DNA from: Pseudomonadota bacterium
Lineage (GTDB): Bacteria; Pseudomonadota; Gammaproteobacteria; Burkholderiales; Rhodocyclaceae
Length of the DNA: 64,000 bases
Assembly: GCA_018261895.1 (NCBI GenBank)
Contig: JAGTRT010000011.1
Span: 1-64,000 of the forward strand
Direction of reading: 5' to 3'
Shown here: piece by piece, positions 53,459 to 63,520 of the stretch
Layout of the letters: each line of letters begins with the position of its first letter
How positions within the stretch are numbered: the stretch's first letter is position 1
The notes under the pieces: model-generated
The model's input: only the letters and a program-made list of their open reading frames with translations
Database searches by the model: none
Told to the model about the DNA's origin: nothing
Translations under genes and position numbers: made by a program

Positions 53459-54544
53459 TCACTCGTCGGCAAGCTTGATGGCAATTTCATCGAAGGTTTT
53501 TTCCAGCGCCAGGAAGGCGTCGATCAACAAGGGATCGAAATGCTTTCCCCTCCCTTCCCGCAGAATCTCGACAGCTTCGGCATGGTCAAAGGCACGCTTG
53601 TATGGACGGCGTGAGCGCAACGCGTCATAGACATCGGCCACCGCCATCAGCCGCGCCGGCAAGGGGATGGCATCGCCAGCCAGTTGATCGGGGTAGCCCG
53701 CACCATCCCAGCGCTCATGATGGCCGCGTGCAATCTGGGCTGCAAACAGCAGCATCAGGTTTTCCTCTCCCAACTCGCGTTGCGAACGCAGCAGCATTCC
53801 CTCGCCCTTGACGGAATGCGTCTTCATGATTTCGAACTCTTCCGGGGTATGACGCCCCGGCTTGAGCAGGATGTGATCGGGAATGGCGATTTTCCCGATG
53901 TCGTGCAAAGGCGCGGCCTTGGCAATCTGATCGATGTGCTCCGGGGTAAGGAACTCGCGATCCCGTTCCTGCTTGCTCAGGTACTCGGCCAGCAGGCGGA
54001 CATAATCCTGGGTCCGCCGGATGTGGTTCCCCGTGCATTCGTCGCGAAACTCGGCCAGCGAGACCATGACACGAATGGTGGCTTCCTGAAGATGCAGGAC
54101 CTCGTTCACCCGGCGTTCGACCTCGCCTTGCAGCCACGCGCTCTTGTCTTCGAGAAAGGTCTGCCAGGTGCGGATTTGCAGATGGGTCCGGACTCTGGCC
54201 AGGACCACGGAAGGGGCAATAGGTTTGCGGATGAAGTCGACCGCGCCCATCGCCAGGCCGTATTCCTCATCGTCGGCCCCCGACTTGGCGGTAAGGAAAA
54301 TGACCGGGATCGCCGCGGTCAGCGGGTCGGCCTTGAGGCGCCGGCAGACTTCGTAACCGTCCATGTCGGGCATCATGATGTCGAGCAGAATGAGGTCCGG
54401 CCTGGCCGACGTGGCCAGATCCAGCCCCTTGGCACCGCCGTTGGCGAGCTTGACCCGATAGTGGGTACGCAGCAATTGATTGAGCAGGCTGAGATTGGCC
54501 GGCGTATCGTCAATCACCAGTATGCTCGCATCGCTTCTCGTCAC
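53459..54544 (-). CDS. Response regulator with HD-GYP domain (c-di-GMP phosphodiesterase)
   Basis: A 361-residue two-domain protein. The receiver (1-125) has phospho-acceptor Asp in [12 protein letters not shown] and Lys in FIRKPI. The HD-GYP domain (about 160-350) has HNHIRRTQ-like [11 protein letters not shown], the HD pair [15 protein letters not shown] and [11 protein letters not shown], so catalytic residues appear intact. It should hydrolyse c-di-GMP when phosphorylated. It overlaps the hybrid kinase gene by four bases, which makes that kinase its probable partner. Confidence 0.92.
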   Translation of the reverse strand: MTRSDASILVIDDTPANLSLLNQLLRTHYRVKLANGGAKGLDLATSARPDLILLDIMMPDMDGYEVCRRLKADPLTAAIPVIFLTAKSGADDEEYGLAMGAVDFIRKPIAPSVVLARVRTHLQIRTWQTFLEDKSAWLQGEVERRVNEVLHLQEATIRVMVSLAEFRDECTGNHIRRTQDYVRLLAEYLSKQERDREFLTPEHIDQIAKAAPLHDIGKIAIPDHILLKPGRHTPEEFEIMKTHSVKGEGMLLRSQRELGEENLMLLFAAQIARGHHERWDGAGYPDQLAGDAIPLPARLMAVADVYDALRSRRPYKRAFDHAEAVEILREGRGKHFDPLLIDAFLALEKTFDEIAIKLADE

Positions 54545-57500
54545 TGTCCGCTCCCGCCTTGGCTGCTTCCATTCAGAATGCGCAACGCCTCATCGAAGTC
54601 CCATTGCCCGATGGCGTGATCAATTGCCGCCACCTGTCTGGGCGAATACATGCCGACCAGACGCCCCTTGTTCATGCGCCAAACCTCTTCCGCCTCACCG
54701 TCGCCACCGCCCAGCAATTCCCGCAACTGGCTCATGACCTCTTCGATCGGTCGCCCGTCCGCAACACCGCCGGCCTCCGACAGTGTTGCCGGCAACCGGC
54801 CCAATTCGGCCAGCAAGGGTTGCAGCAGGGCATCCACTTCGGCGATTTCCCCAAACGGCTCGACGACCCCGCCCTTAATGACATTTTCAAGATCATACAA
54901 TGCCGATTGCAAACGGGTCATGGCAAACGTGCCGGCCAGTCCCTTGAGGGTATGGACCTGGCGTTGCGCTGTCTCAAGGTCGCCCTGCGCCAACGTAGTG
55001 TCCAGGCGATCCGACCAACCCTGACAATCCTCGACAAAACGCCGCAGGGTTTTGGCGAGGAAGGGCAGGCGGCTGCCAAAGCGTCGCAAGAGGACCGTCG
55101 AGTCGATTTGCGGGATCGCCGACAGGCCGGCCACGAAAGCACGATCAACCTCAACCGGATTGGGCGGCGCCAACGGCAGCGCGGCCAGCCCGCGCCAATA
55201 GGGCTGCACCATGGCCAGCAGCTCTTCCGGCTCGAAGGGCTTCGTGATGTAGCCATTCACCCCTTTGACCAGGCCTTCCTGCGTTGAGCTACCGGCCACA
55301 TTGGCCGTCATCGCGATGATCGGCAGGTCGTGGAAGCGATCCTCGTCGCGTAGACGGCGCGTCGCTTCACGGCCATCCATCACCGGCATTTCCAGGTCCA
55401 TGAGGACAAGCGCGTAGTGCTCAGCCCCCTCCACCTGCAAACGCTCAATGGCAACCTTGCCGTTCGCCGCGACGTCGACGCTGGCCCCCCAGCCGCGGAG
55501 GATTTCCCCGGCCACCTGCTGGTTGAGTTCGTTGTCCTCGACCAGCAGGATCGACATGCCTTGCAGGCAACCCGGATGCGGAACGAATTGATCCGGCCGC
55601 AGTGCCGGATCGGCCATGGCCAGTTCGGAACAGAAAATCCGGCGCAGTACGCTGGGCAGCAGCGGCTTCTGGACGACATCCGTGACGCCGGCATGGTCGA
55701 CCTCATGGCGCAACAGGGAGGCATCCGAGACGGACACCACCAGCGTTTTCTCGGGCAAGGCAATTCCCCGCGAACGGAGGGCTTCGATCAGTTCGCCACC
55801 GGACAGATCCGGCATCAGCCAGTCGAGCAGCATCAAGTCATAGGGCGCTTCGTCACCGGCGCTGCGGGTCAGGCGGGCCAGCGCATCGAGCCCGCCCGGC
55901 GACTGCTCGACGGATGCGCAGCCCATCGCCTGCAACATGGCGGCCATGCTTTCCCGTGCCGGCTGATAATCGTCAACCACCAGCGCGCGGAGACAATCGA
56001 TCTGGCAGCTTGCATCGCCCGTCGCCGGCGCGGTCGGATCCAGCTGCAACTGCATGGCGAAATGGAACACACTACCTTGATCAACCGTGCTTTCCACCCG
56101 AATCTCGCTCCCCATCGCCGCCAGCAGGCGTTTCGAAATGGCCAGGCCGAGCCCCGAGCCACCATAGCGCCGCGTGGTCGAGCCATCGGCCTGCGAAAAT
56201 TCCTGGAAGAGACGGCCGATCTGCTCTTCGGTCATGCCGATGCCCGTGTCTTCGACGCGACAGGTAATGGTTGACGACGTCCGATCGAAGGAGCGCTCGG
56301 CCACCACAAGGCGAACATGGCCGGTTTCGGTGAATTTGACGGCATTCGACAGCAGGTTGATGAAAACCTGCCCGAGACGCAGCGGGTCGCCGATCAGATG
56401 ATGCAGGTTCTTGGTCGGCTGGAAATCCAGGATCAGCTCGATCCGCTTGCCCTCGGCCTTTTGCTGGACCATGAACAGCGCGTTCTGGACAACCAGCTCG
56501 AGATCGAAGGGAACCGCCTCGAGTTCGACCTTGCCGGCTTCGATTTTCGAAAAATCGAGGACATCGTTCAGGATGCCGAGCAGCGACCGGGCAGCGTTGT
56601 GGATTTTCGACACATAGTCATGCTGGCGCGGCGACAGGCCGGACTTGAGCGCGAGGTAGGCCATGCCGAGAATGGCATTCATCGGCGTGCGGATCTCGTG
56701 GCTCATGTTGGCGAGGAAGATCGACTTGGCTTCGGCGGCCACTTCGGCTCGCGCCCTGGCCTGGCGCAGGGAGCGCTGAACCAGTTCCCGCTGCTCGATA
56801 TCGGCCTCGATGGCCGCGGCCATGCTGTCGATGGTTGCCGCCAGCGATCGCACCTCTTCGACGCCCTTGAGGTCGCCGACGCGCTCGCTGTAGGACTTCT
56901 CGGCCAGCGCCGTGGCCGTGCGATGCAGCGCGGTCAGCGGGGCCAGCAGATGTTTTTTCAGGTAGCCATAGCTGAAGACCATGACCACGCCGGCGCCAAG
57001 CAGGAGAACCAGGGCGGCGATGATCCAGCGCAGGAGGAGTTCGCCGGCCATGGTCAGGTTCTTTGTCGTACGCTGGTCGACCTGGCGGACGAGCTCGTCC
57101 ACCGCGATGGCCAATTCGGCACGGAGCTTGAGATAACGCGACTCATGCAGCAGGGAGTTGGCAAATTCGCGCTCAGGCTCGGCATCGGATACGAATTCAC
57201 GCTTGACCGGGTCGTACAGCCCCTGCGTGGCCGCGAAGGCGACCTGCTCGACCTGTTTCATCTGGTCGGTGATCTGGAAAACCCGACGAAGCAGGGAAAC
57301 CTCGCTCGCATCGAAGCCCAGTTTGCTGGTCTGTTCGGAGAGGGCGATACCCGGGCCGGCAGGGAGGGGGACATAAGCCATGGAGCCGCCGATCACCTGT
57401 TCCCAGTAGGTATCTGAAACAGAATCCGGCGCCCGCTTGCTCCCCTCGCGGATGGCCAGGATGTCGTAGTAGTAGATGAGGAAGCGGGGATTGGCGGTGC

Positions 57501-57702
57501 TGACGTAGGAACTGACCAGCCGGCTGAGCAGGTCGACTTCATGGCGCACGGAATTCATGAGTGCCATTGAGTCCTGGCGATGACGTGCCGCCGCGTAGGC
57601 GTCGTTGTAGGCGGACAGGGCCCCCAGCGTCGCACCGGCGATCAGGGTGAGCACCCCGGCCAGCGCAACCAGGACGCTGAAAAATGCTTTCCGCAGGTTC
57701 AT
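54541..57702 (-). CDS. Hybrid sensor histidine kinase with two receivers and an HPt domain
   Basis: A 1053-residue BarA/TorS-like kinase. Two transmembrane helices (about 7-30 and 225-247) flank a helical periplasmic sensor, then HAMP, HisKA ([20 protein letters not shown]), HATPase ([40 protein letters not shown]), a first receiver with [14 protein letters not shown], a second with [13 protein letters not shown] and an HPt domain with [10 protein letters not shown]. Phosphate can thus be relayed to the HD-GYP protein encoded next. The ATG at 57702 gives the normal membrane start; no strong ribosome site. Confidence 0.92.
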   Translation of the reverse strand: MNLRKAFFSVLVALAGVLTLIAGATLGALSAYNDAYAAARHRQDSMALMNSVRHEVDLLSRLVSSYVSTANPRFLIYYYDILAIREGSKRAPDSVSDTYWEQVIGGSMAYVPLPAGPGIALSEQTSKLGFDASEVSLLRRVFQITDQMKQVEQVAFAATQGLYDPVKREFVSDAEPEREFANSLLHESRYLKLRAELAIAVDELVRQVDQRTTKNLTMAGELLLRWIIAALVLLLGAGVVMVFSYGYLKKHLLAPLTALHRTATALAEKSYSERVGDLKGVEEVRSLAATIDSMAAAIEADIEQRELVQRSLRQARARAEVAAEAKSIFLANMSHEIRTPMNAILGMAYLALKSGLSPRQHDYVSKIHNAARSLLGILNDVLDFSKIEAGKVELEAVPFDLELVVQNALFMVQQKAEGKRIELILDFQPTKNLHHLIGDPLRLGQVFINLLSNAVKFTETGHVRLVVAERSFDRTSSTITCRVEDTGIGMTEEQIGRLFQEFSQADGSTTRRYGGSGLGLAISKRLLAAMGSEIRVESTVDQGSVFHFAMQLQLDPTAPATGDASCQIDCLRALVVDDYQPARESMAAMLQAMGCASVEQSPGGLDALARLTRSAGDEAPYDLMLLDWLMPDLSGGELIEALRSRGIALPEKTLVVSVSDASLLRHEVDHAGVTDVVQKPLLPSVLRRIFCSELAMADPALRPDQFVPHPGCLQGMSILLVEDNELNQQVAGEILRGWGASVDVAANGKVAIERLQVEGAEHYALVLMDLEMPVMDGREATRRLRDEDRFHDLPIIAMTANVAGSSTQEGLVKGVNGYITKPFEPEELLAMVQPYWRGLAALPLAPPNPVEVDRAFVAGLSAIPQIDSTVLLRRFGSRLPFLAKTLRRFVEDCQGWSDRLDTTLAQGDLETAQRQVHTLKGLAGTFAMTRLQSALYDLENVIKGGVVEPFGEIAEVDALLQPLLAELGRLPATLSEAGGVADGRPIEEVMSQLRELLGGGDGEAEEVWRMNKGRLVGMYSPRQVAAIDHAIGQWDFDEALRILNGSSQGGSGQ

Positions 57703-57927
57703 TTCAGCAAAACACACCAAGGCATGGTGACGCCCCTTCAATTCTTCGCAGCAAAGACAATGGCATTGAGCGCTTGAATGCCTCTCCTGCCAACAGATTG
57801 TCCCCTTTGCATAATATTCCAGTTTGCATAAATTTGGGAAAATTGATCGCCCTCGTTGCAGACATTGATTGGTCTATGGCGGTCTATCGTTCAAAATAGC
57901 GGCATTCGCCGCCCATCCCTTAGGTCC

Positions 57928-58515
57928 ATGGACAATCTGATCAAGGATACCGCAACGCTGGAACTGTTCTGCTGGCTTGAGCCCGGTGCCGAGCTGCCGG
58001 GCTGGGACATCCTGAAAGGCAGTCCTTTCGGCGGTACGCTGGCGGCCCCCGAAGGCGGCGCCCCCACGCCGGGCGATCAGCTGCTGTCGGTGCAGAACTA
58101 TTTTGCCGAATATCACCTCGAGTATTTCCGGCAACGGCGCTACAACCACTTCCCGAGCCGCCTGCACGCCTTGCTGCAGTTTGCCACGCGCACCGATGCG
58201 ACGACCTTCCGCCTCAAGCACCCGCAAAAGGTCTTCGGCAAGAACCTGGCCTGTTCGCGCACTAAGGGCGCCTACATCTGCTCCTTCCACGACGCCAGCT
58301 GGCTGGATTACTTGCGCCTGCCCCACAACTTGTCGCTCAGCGCGCTCGACGAAGTCGCCGAACACTACTGGTCGGGACGCACGGTCGAAGAGATCGGCCT
58401 GACCTTCATGAATGAACCGTGGCAGGAACCTCCGGTCATCGAAGCACTCTACCAAGGGGCGCTCGAACCGGTCTGGGGCCACGAACAATCCGGCTGGCTG
58501 CCCGGCTTCCGATAG
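57928..58515 (+). CDS. Hypothetical protein
   Basis: A 195-residue soluble protein that I do not recognise. It has FCWLEPGAELPGWDILKG, a central NHFPSRLHALLQFATRTDATTFRLKHP and LDEVAEHYWSGRTVEEIG. The pattern of a small domain linking surface arginines and tryptophans is suggestive of a DUF2441-like nucleotide- or ADP-ribose-related fold, but this is only a guess. It diverges from the hybrid kinase and precedes the MacA-like gene by eight bases. Confidence 0.6.
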   Translation: MDNLIKDTATLELFCWLEPGAELPGWDILKGSPFGGTLAAPEGGAPTPGDQLLSVQNYFAEYHLEYFRQRRYNHFPSRLHALLQFATRTDATTFRLKHPQKVFGKNLACSRTKGAYICSFHDASWLDYLRLPHNLSLSALDEVAEHYWSGRTVEEIGLTFMNEPWQEPPVIEALYQGALEPVWGHEQSGWLPGFR

Positions 58516-58523
58516 GAAACACC

Positions 58524-59678
58524 ATGCGTCGCATTGCCATCATCCTCGCTGTCATCGTCGTCATCGGCCTTGGCCTGTACGCCGCCACCCGGCCGAAGCC
58601 GCTGCCTGTCGTGCTCAAGGAGGTCGCCGAGGGCAAGGTCGAAGCCACGCTGGCCAACACCCGGGCCGGGACGGTCGAGGCCTGCCAGCGCACCAAGCTG
58701 TCGACGATCATCGGCGGGCGGATCGAGTACCTCGGCGTTAAGGAAGGCGACAAGGTTAAGAAGGGGCAACTGCTGCTCAAGCTGTGGAACGACGACCAGC
58801 AGGCCAATGCAGCGCTGGCCCAGGCGCAGATCACGCTGAGCGCCAAACGCAGCGAAGAAGTCTGCATTGCTGCGGTCAACGCCGAAAAAGAGGCAAAACG
58901 ACAATCCGACCTGCGTGCCAGGGGCTTCGTCTCGACCAGCCGGGAAGAGGCAGCCCGCACCGACGCCGAGGTCCGCCGCGCCAGTTGCAACACGGCCAAG
59001 GCCGACATCGCGCAGGCCGAGGCCAAGTTCAAGGCGACCCGCATCGAGCAGGGCCGCGTCGCGCTTTATGCGCCCTTCGACGGCACGGTCGCCAAGATCG
59101 TCGGCGAACTCGGTGAATATTCGACGCCATCGCCCCCCGGCGTGCCGACGCCGCCGGCCATCGATCTGATCGACGATTCCTGCCTCTACGTCAAGGCGCC
59201 GATGGACGAGGTCGACGCGCCGAAGATCCAGATCGGCCAACCGGTGCGCATCACGCTCGACGCCCTGCCCGGCAAGACGCTTCCCGGCAAGGTCCGCCGT
59301 GTCGCGCCCTATGTTTCCGCCGTGGAAAAGCAGGCGCGGACGGTCGATATCGAGGTTGATTTCGAGAAGCCGGCCGAGGCGGGCAAGCTGCTCGTCGGCT
59401 ACAGCGCCGACGTCGAGATCGTCCTGGCCGGCCGCGACAAGGTGCTGCGCATCCCGACCGCCGCCATTCAGGAAGGCGGCAAGGTGCTGGTCTTCAACGC
59501 CGACAGCGGCAAGCTCGAAGAACGGCTGATCAAGGCCGGGCTGGCCAACTGGGAGTACACCGAGGTGGTCGAAGGCCTGAACGCCGGCGAACGCATTGTC
59601 ACCTCGCTCGACAAGGAAGGCGTAAAAGCCGGCGCCAAGGTGACGCCGGACGAAAAAGCCCAGGCCAAGGCGAAGTAG
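58524..59678 (+). CDS. MacA-like membrane fusion (adaptor) protein
   Basis: A 384-residue HlyD/MacA-type adaptor of a three-part exporter. One N-terminal transmembrane helix (RRIAIILAVIVVIGLGLYAA) leads to lipoyl halves (RIEYLGVKEGDKVKKGQLLLKL and YAPFDGTVAKIVGELGEY) around a helical hairpin, then beta-barrel and membrane-proximal domains. ATG follows AGGAAA. It leads an operon with an ATPase and two permeases; the outer-membrane partner gene is not in the cluster. Confidence 0.9.
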   Translation: MRRIAIILAVIVVIGLGLYAATRPKPLPVVLKEVAEGKVEATLANTRAGTVEACQRTKLSTIIGGRIEYLGVKEGDKVKKGQLLLKLWNDDQQANAALAQAQITLSAKRSEEVCIAAVNAEKEAKRQSDLRARGFVSTSREEAARTDAEVRRASCNTAKADIAQAEAKFKATRIEQGRVALYAPFDGTVAKIVGELGEYSTPSPPGVPTPPAIDLIDDSCLYVKAPMDEVDAPKIQIGQPVRITLDALPGKTLPGKVRRVAPYVSAVEKQARTVDIEVDFEKPAEAGKLLVGYSADVEIVLAGRDKVLRIPTAAIQEGGKVLVFNADSGKLEERLIKAGLANWEYTEVVEGLNAGERIVTSLDKEGVKAGAKVTPDEKAQAKAK

Positions 59679-59682
59679 GCGC

Positions 59683-60396
59683 ATGGCGCTGATCGAACTC
59701 TCCGGCATCGAGCGCCGCTTCCTGCTCGGCGACACGACCGTCCACGCGCTGGCCGGGCTGAACCTGCAGATAGCCGCCGGCGAATACGTCGCCGTGATGG
59801 GCCCGTCCGGCTCCGGAAAATCGACGCTGCTCAACCTGCTCGGCCTGCTCGACCGCCCGAACGAAGGCACTTACAAGCTCGAAGGCCGCGACGTCACGAC
59901 GCTTTCGCCGGACGAGCAGGCGACCGTGCGCAGCACGCGCATCGGCTTCGTTTTCCAGAGCTTCCACCTCGTGCCGCGCCTGACGGCTGCCGAGAACATC
60001 GCGCTGCCGATGACGCTGGCCGGCATCCCGGCGGCCGAGCGCAACAAGCGAGTCGCCTTGGCTCTCCAGGATTTCGGCCTGGAAAACCGCGCCGACCACA
60101 AGCCGGACCAGCTTTCCGGCGGCCAGCGCCAGCGCGTCGCCATCGCCCGCGCCACGATCATGCAGCCGCCGCTCATCCTGGCCGACGAGCCGACCGGCAA
60201 CCTCGACCGCCACACCGGCGAGGAGGTCGTCAATCTGCTCGAAGCCCTCAACGCCAAGGGGGTCACGCTCATCGTCGTCACCCACGATCAGGGCATGGGC
60301 GCCCGTGCCCGGCGCCAGCTGGTCATGGAGGACGGTCGCCTGAAGTCGGATTCGACCGCCGCCGACATTTCCAATTTGGGCAAAATTTCCGGTTGA
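59683..60396 (+). CDS. ABC ATPase of MacB/LolD type
   Basis: A 237-residue ATPase. Walker A GPSGSGKST (about 46-54), the Q-loop FVFQSFHLVPRLTAAENI typical of MacB/LolD, signature LSGGQRQR, Walker B LILADEPTGNLD and switch VTHDQ. It powers the neighbouring FtsX-like permeases by mechanotransmission. The last eight residues (SNLGKISG) and the stop codon lie inside a dispersed-repeat copy, so the gene's 3' end was written by the element. Confidence 0.92.
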   Translation: MALIELSGIERRFLLGDTTVHALAGLNLQIAAGEYVAVMGPSGSGKSTLLNLLGLLDRPNEGTYKLEGRDVTTLSPDEQATVRSTRIGFVFQSFHLVPRLTAAENIALPMTLAGIPAAERNKRVALALQDFGLENRADHKPDQLSGGQRQRVAIARATIMQPPLILADEPTGNLDRHTGEEVVNLLEALNAKGVTLIVVTHDQGMGARARRQLVMEDGRLKSDSTAADISNLGKISG

Positions 60397-60404
60397 CCGT
60401 GAAA
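60373..60404 (-). repeat. Dispersed CGGTCAACCG repeat, copy 10 (at the 3' end of the ATPase gene)
   Basis: The core is at 60390-60399; the TGA stop of the ATPase lies within it. Confidence 0.9.
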
Positions 60405-60431
60405 ATGCCTCCGCGCCATGTACAACTCCCC

Positions 60432-60536
60432 GTCATTCCCGTGGCCTCGACACGCCCGGGACTCCGCTTCGCGGCGGGCGAAACGGGAATCCATGCTGGA
60501 TCAAACCGCCTGGATTCCCGCCTGCGCGGGAATGAC
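60432..60536. repeat. Compound inverted repeat with ATTCCC ends (dRS3-like)
   Basis: GTCATTCCCG at 60432 and CGGGAATGAC ending at 60536 are perfect outer arms. CGGGAATCCA and TGGATTCCCG (60484-60493 and 60511-60520) form an inner pair. Such ATTCCC...GGGAAT elements are common interspersed repeats of betaproteobacteria. It splits the ATPase and permease genes and may affect their relative expression. Confidence 0.8.
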
Positions 60537-60550
60537 CAGCGGGCCTGATC

Positions 60551-61759
60551 ATGCGCCTGACCGACACCCTGCGCTTCGCCCGCGACGCCGCCACCGGTTA
60601 CCCGATGCGCACGACGCTCTCGGTACTCGCCATGTCGATCGGCGTCGCCGCCGTCGTCATCCTCACGGCGCTCGGCGACGGCGCCCGACGCTACGTCGTC
60701 GGCCAGTTCTCCTCGCTCGGCACCAACCTCGTCATCGTCCTGCCCGGCCGCTCCGGCACCGGCGGCTTCAATCCCGCCAACGCCATCACCACCACGCCGC
60801 GCGACCTGACCATCGACGACGCCGGCAGCCTGCGCCGCCTGCCTACCGTGCGCCGCGTCGCCCCGCTCGCCGTCGGCACCTCGGAAATCGCCTTCGGCGG
60901 CAAGCTGCGCGAAGTCATGGTCGCCGGCTCGACGGCCGAATTCATCCCGATCCGCAATTTCACCGTCGCCCAGGGCCAGGCGCTGCCCGAAGAGGACTGG
61001 AATCGCGGCTCGTCGGTCGCCGTCATCGGCGCCAAGATCCGCGAGGAAATGTTCGGCGCCAACCCGGCCATCGGCCAGCTCGTGCGCGTCGGCGACCGGC
61101 GGCTGCGCGTCATCGGCGTCCTCGGCTCGACCGGCCAGGGGCTGGGCATGAACACTGACGAACTGGTCATCGTGCCCGTCTCGCTGGCCCAGGCCATGTT
61201 CAATTCGAACACCCTGTTCCGCATCCTGATCGAGGCCAACAACCGCGACGCCATCCCGGGCGCCAAGGAACAGGTGATGGAAACGCTCAAGCAGCGCCAC
61301 CGCGGCGAGGAGGACGTCACCGTCATCACCCAGGACGCCGTGCTGGCCACCTTCGACAAGCTGCTCGGCGCGCTGACCCTGGCCGTGGCCGGCATCGCCG
61401 CGATCAGCCTGGCCGTCGCCGGCATCCTCGTCATGAACGTCATGCTCGTCGCCGTCACCCAGCGCACCGGCGAAATCGGGCTACTGAAGGCGCTTGGCGC
61501 CACTTCCCGGAGCATCCGCCTCGCCTTCCTGGCCGAAGCGGCCATGCTCTCCGCCGTCGGCGCCCTCGTCGGCTACCTGCTCGGCCAGCTCGGCGCCTTC
61601 GCGCTGCGCCAGTTCTTCCCGGTCTTCCCGGCCTATCCGCCCGACTGGGCGGTCATTGCCGGCCTGAGCACGGCGCTCGCCACCGGCCTCATCTTCGGCG
61701 TCATGCCCGCCCGCCGCGCCGCGAGGCTCGATCCGGTTCAGGCGTTGATGAAACACTAG
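60551..61759 (+). CDS. MacB/FtsX-like permease 1
   Basis: A 402-residue permease with the MacB layout: one N-terminal transmembrane helix (TLSVLAMSIGVAAVVILTAL), a large periplasmic MacB_PCD domain (about 45-240), then three helices at the end with an FtsX domain (TQRTGEIGLLKALGATSRSIRLAFLAE). It lacks the fused ATPase of MacB, which is encoded separately here. The compound repeat lies directly upstream, and the next permease starts three bases later. Confidence 0.92.
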   Translation: MRLTDTLRFARDAATGYPMRTTLSVLAMSIGVAAVVILTALGDGARRYVVGQFSSLGTNLVIVLPGRSGTGGFNPANAITTTPRDLTIDDAGSLRRLPTVRRVAPLAVGTSEIAFGGKLREVMVAGSTAEFIPIRNFTVAQGQALPEEDWNRGSSVAVIGAKIREEMFGANPAIGQLVRVGDRRLRVIGVLGSTGQGLGMNTDELVIVPVSLAQAMFNSNTLFRILIEANNRDAIPGAKEQVMETLKQRHRGEEDVTVITQDAVLATFDKLLGALTLAVAGIAAISLAVAGILVMNVMLVAVTQRTGEIGLLKALGATSRSIRLAFLAEAAMLSAVGALVGYLLGQLGAFALRQFFPVFPAYPPDWAVIAGLSTALATGLIFGVMPARRAARLDPVQALMKH

Positions 61760-61761
61760 CC

Positions 61762-62961
61762 ATGCTCGCCGCCGACGCCCTCCAGCTCGCCATCCGCGCC
61801 ATCACCGCCCAGCGCCTGCGCAGCTTTTTGACGCTGCTCGGCATCGCCGTCGGCATCGCGGCCGTCATCCTGCTCACCTCGATCGGCGAGGGCATCCATC
61901 GTTTCGTCCTCGGCGAATTCACCCAGTTCGGCACCAATGTCATCACCATCGCCCCAGGCAAGACCAAGACTGGCGGCTCGCCGTCTGGCCTGCCTTCGAG
62001 CGCCCGGCCGCTGTCGCTCGACGACGCCAAGTCGCTCGAGCGCCTGCCGCACGTCGTCGCCGTCACGCCCAATGTGCGCGGCAATGCCGAGGTCGAGGGC
62101 AACGGCCGGACACGCCGCACCCTGATCTACGGCGTGAATTCCAAATTACCGCAAATTTTCCGGTCGACCGTGCAAAGTGGCCAGTTCCTGCCGGCCGACG
62201 ACGAAACCAGCGCCCGCGCCTTCGTCGTCCTCGGCGCCAAGCTCAAGAACGAGCTGTTCGGCAGCGAGAACCCGCTCGGCCAGCGCCTGCGCATCGGCGG
62301 CCTGCATTTCCGGGTGATCGGCGTCATGGCGCCGAAGGGCCAGTTCCTCGGCATCGACCTCGACGACACGGCCTTCATCCCGGCCGCCCGCGGCCAGGAA
62401 TTGTTCAATCGCGAAGGCGTCGATGAAATCAACATCGCCGCCGAGGAAGGCGTCCCCTCGGCCCTCATCGCGGCGCGCCTGAAAACCCACCTGATCGACC
62501 GGCACGGCCGCGAGGATTTCACCATCGTGACCCAGGAAGAGATGCTCAAGACGCTGTCGAACATCCTCAACGTCCTGACCATGGCCGTCGGTGCGCTCGG
62601 CGGCATTTCGCTGCTGGTCGGTGGCGTCGGCATCGTCACCATCATGACCATCGCCGTAACCGAGCGCACCGGCGAAATCGGCCTGCTCGTCGCCCTCGGC
62701 GCACCGCGGCGGACCATTCTCGCGCTCTTTCTCGGCGAAGCCGTGGCGCTCTCGGCGCTCGGCGGGCTGTTCGGGCTCATCCTCGGCTTCGGCCTGGCCC
62801 AGCTCATCCACCTCGCCCTGCCCGCGTTGCCGGTGCACACGCCACTCAGCTTCGTGCTGCTGGCCGAAGGCATCGCCATCGCCATCGGCCTCGCCGCCGG
62901 GGTGTTGCCCGCCCGCAACGCGGCCCGGCTCGACCCGGTCGACGCTCTGCGCACCGAGTAA
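61762..62961 (+). CDS. MacB/FtsX-like permease 2
   Basis: A 399-residue paralogue of the preceding permease with the same helix-PCD-three-helix layout. FtsX core TERTGEIGLLVALGAPRRTILALFLGEAVALS and final PARNAARLDPVDALRTE are typical. Two different permeases with one ATPase suggest a heterodimer, as in LolCE. Residues about 128-138 (PQIFRSTVQSG), in the periplasmic domain, lie on a dispersed-repeat copy. Confidence 0.92.
   Translation: MLAADALQLAIRAITAQRLRSFLTLLGIAVGIAAVILLTSIGEGIHRFVLGEFTQFGTNVITIAPGKTKTGGSPSGLPSSARPLSLDDAKSLERLPHVVAVTPNVRGNAEVEGNGRTRRTLIYGVNSKLPQIFRSTVQSGQFLPADDETSARAFVVLGAKLKNELFGSENPLGQRLRIGGLHFRVIGVMAPKGQFLGIDLDDTAFIPAARGQELFNREGVDEINIAAEEGVPSALIAARLKTHLIDRHGREDFTIVTQEEMLKTLSNILNVLTMAVGALGGISLLVGGVGIVTIMTIAVTERTGEIGLLVALGAPRRTILALFLGEAVALSALGGLFGLILGFGLAQLIHLALPALPVHTPLSFVLLAEGIAIAIGLAAGVLPARNAARLDPVDALRTE
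62142..62175 (-). repeat. Dispersed CGGTCAACCG repeat, copy 11 (inside permease 2)
   Basis: The core variant CGGTCGACCG is at 62161-62170; the minus strand continues GAAAATTTGCGGTAATTT. It is read on the plus strand as PQIFRSTVQS. Confidence 0.85.
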
Positions 62962-62965
62962 ACAC

Positions 62966-62981
62966 CATACGCTGACGTATG
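62966..62981. promoter_or_regulatory. CATACG/CGTATG inverted repeat upstream of the PhaJ-like gene
   Basis: A perfect 6-bp inverted repeat with a four-base spacer, 46 bases before the ATG and just after the permease stop. Possible regulator site; short enough to be chance. Confidence 0.35.
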
Positions 62982-63027
62982 TTAGAGTCCCGTTTTCGCT
63001 TTCAATAACCCAACAAGGAGCCCAGCC

Positions 63028-63450
63028 ATGACGTATTACATCGACCAGCTCGAACCCGGCATGTCCGCCAGCACATCCAAGACCGTCACCGAAGCCGACA
63101 TCATCCTGTTCGCCGGCATTTCGACCGACGTCAATCCGGCCCACCTCGATGAGGAATACTGCAAGGGCACGATGTTCGGCACCCGCATCGCCCACGGCAT
63201 GCTGTCGGCCGGCTTCATCTCCGCCACCCTGGCCAACAAGCTGCCCGGACCCGGCACCATCTACCTGTCGCAAACCCTGAAGTTCAAGGCCCCGGTCAAG
63301 CCGGGCGACACCGTCACCGCCACCGTCACCGTGCGCGAAGTAAACGCCGCCAAGAACCGCGTGATTCTCGACACCGTGTGCACCGTCGCCGGCAAGCCCG
63401 TGATCGAAGGCGAATGCCTGATGATGCCGCCGGTTCGCCCCGCCGCCTGA
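63028..63450 (+). CDS. MaoC-like (R)-specific enoyl-CoA hydratase (PhaJ type)
   Basis: A 140-residue single hot-dog domain. The hydratase-2 motif is intact: ISTDVNPAHLDEEY with catalytic Asp and GTRIAHGMLSAGF with catalytic His. PhaJ proteins turn fatty-acid enoyl-CoA into (R)-3-hydroxyacyl-CoA for PHA synthesis, which fits the phasins elsewhere in this window. Other MaoC roles remain possible. The ATG follows AAGGAG. Confidence 0.85.
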   Translation: MTYYIDQLEPGMSASTSKTVTEADIILFAGISTDVNPAHLDEEYCKGTMFGTRIAHGMLSAGFISATLANKLPGPGTIYLSQTLKFKAPVKPGDTVTATVTVREVNAAKNRVILDTVCTVAGKPVIEGECLMMPPVRPAA

Positions 63451-63466
63451 TCGCGCTGAACTACAT

Positions 63467-63507
63467 AAAAAAACGCCGGCCCGGTGAATAACCGGCCGGC
63501 GTTTTTC
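63467..63507. terminator. Terminator after the PhaJ-like gene
   Basis: AACGCCGGCC / GGCCGGCGTT stem with T runs on both strands, between convergent genes. Confidence 0.85.
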
Positions 63508-63520
63508 TTGGTCCGGTGCC

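Noticed and set aside
57703-57927. Direct TTTGCATAA repeats before the hypothetical gene
   Set aside because: Only two short copies; could be part of a promoter but too weak to call.
60432-60536. CRISPR repeat or IS end
   Set aside because: The arms are inverted, not direct, there are no spacers and no transposase; it fits an interspersed inverted-repeat element.
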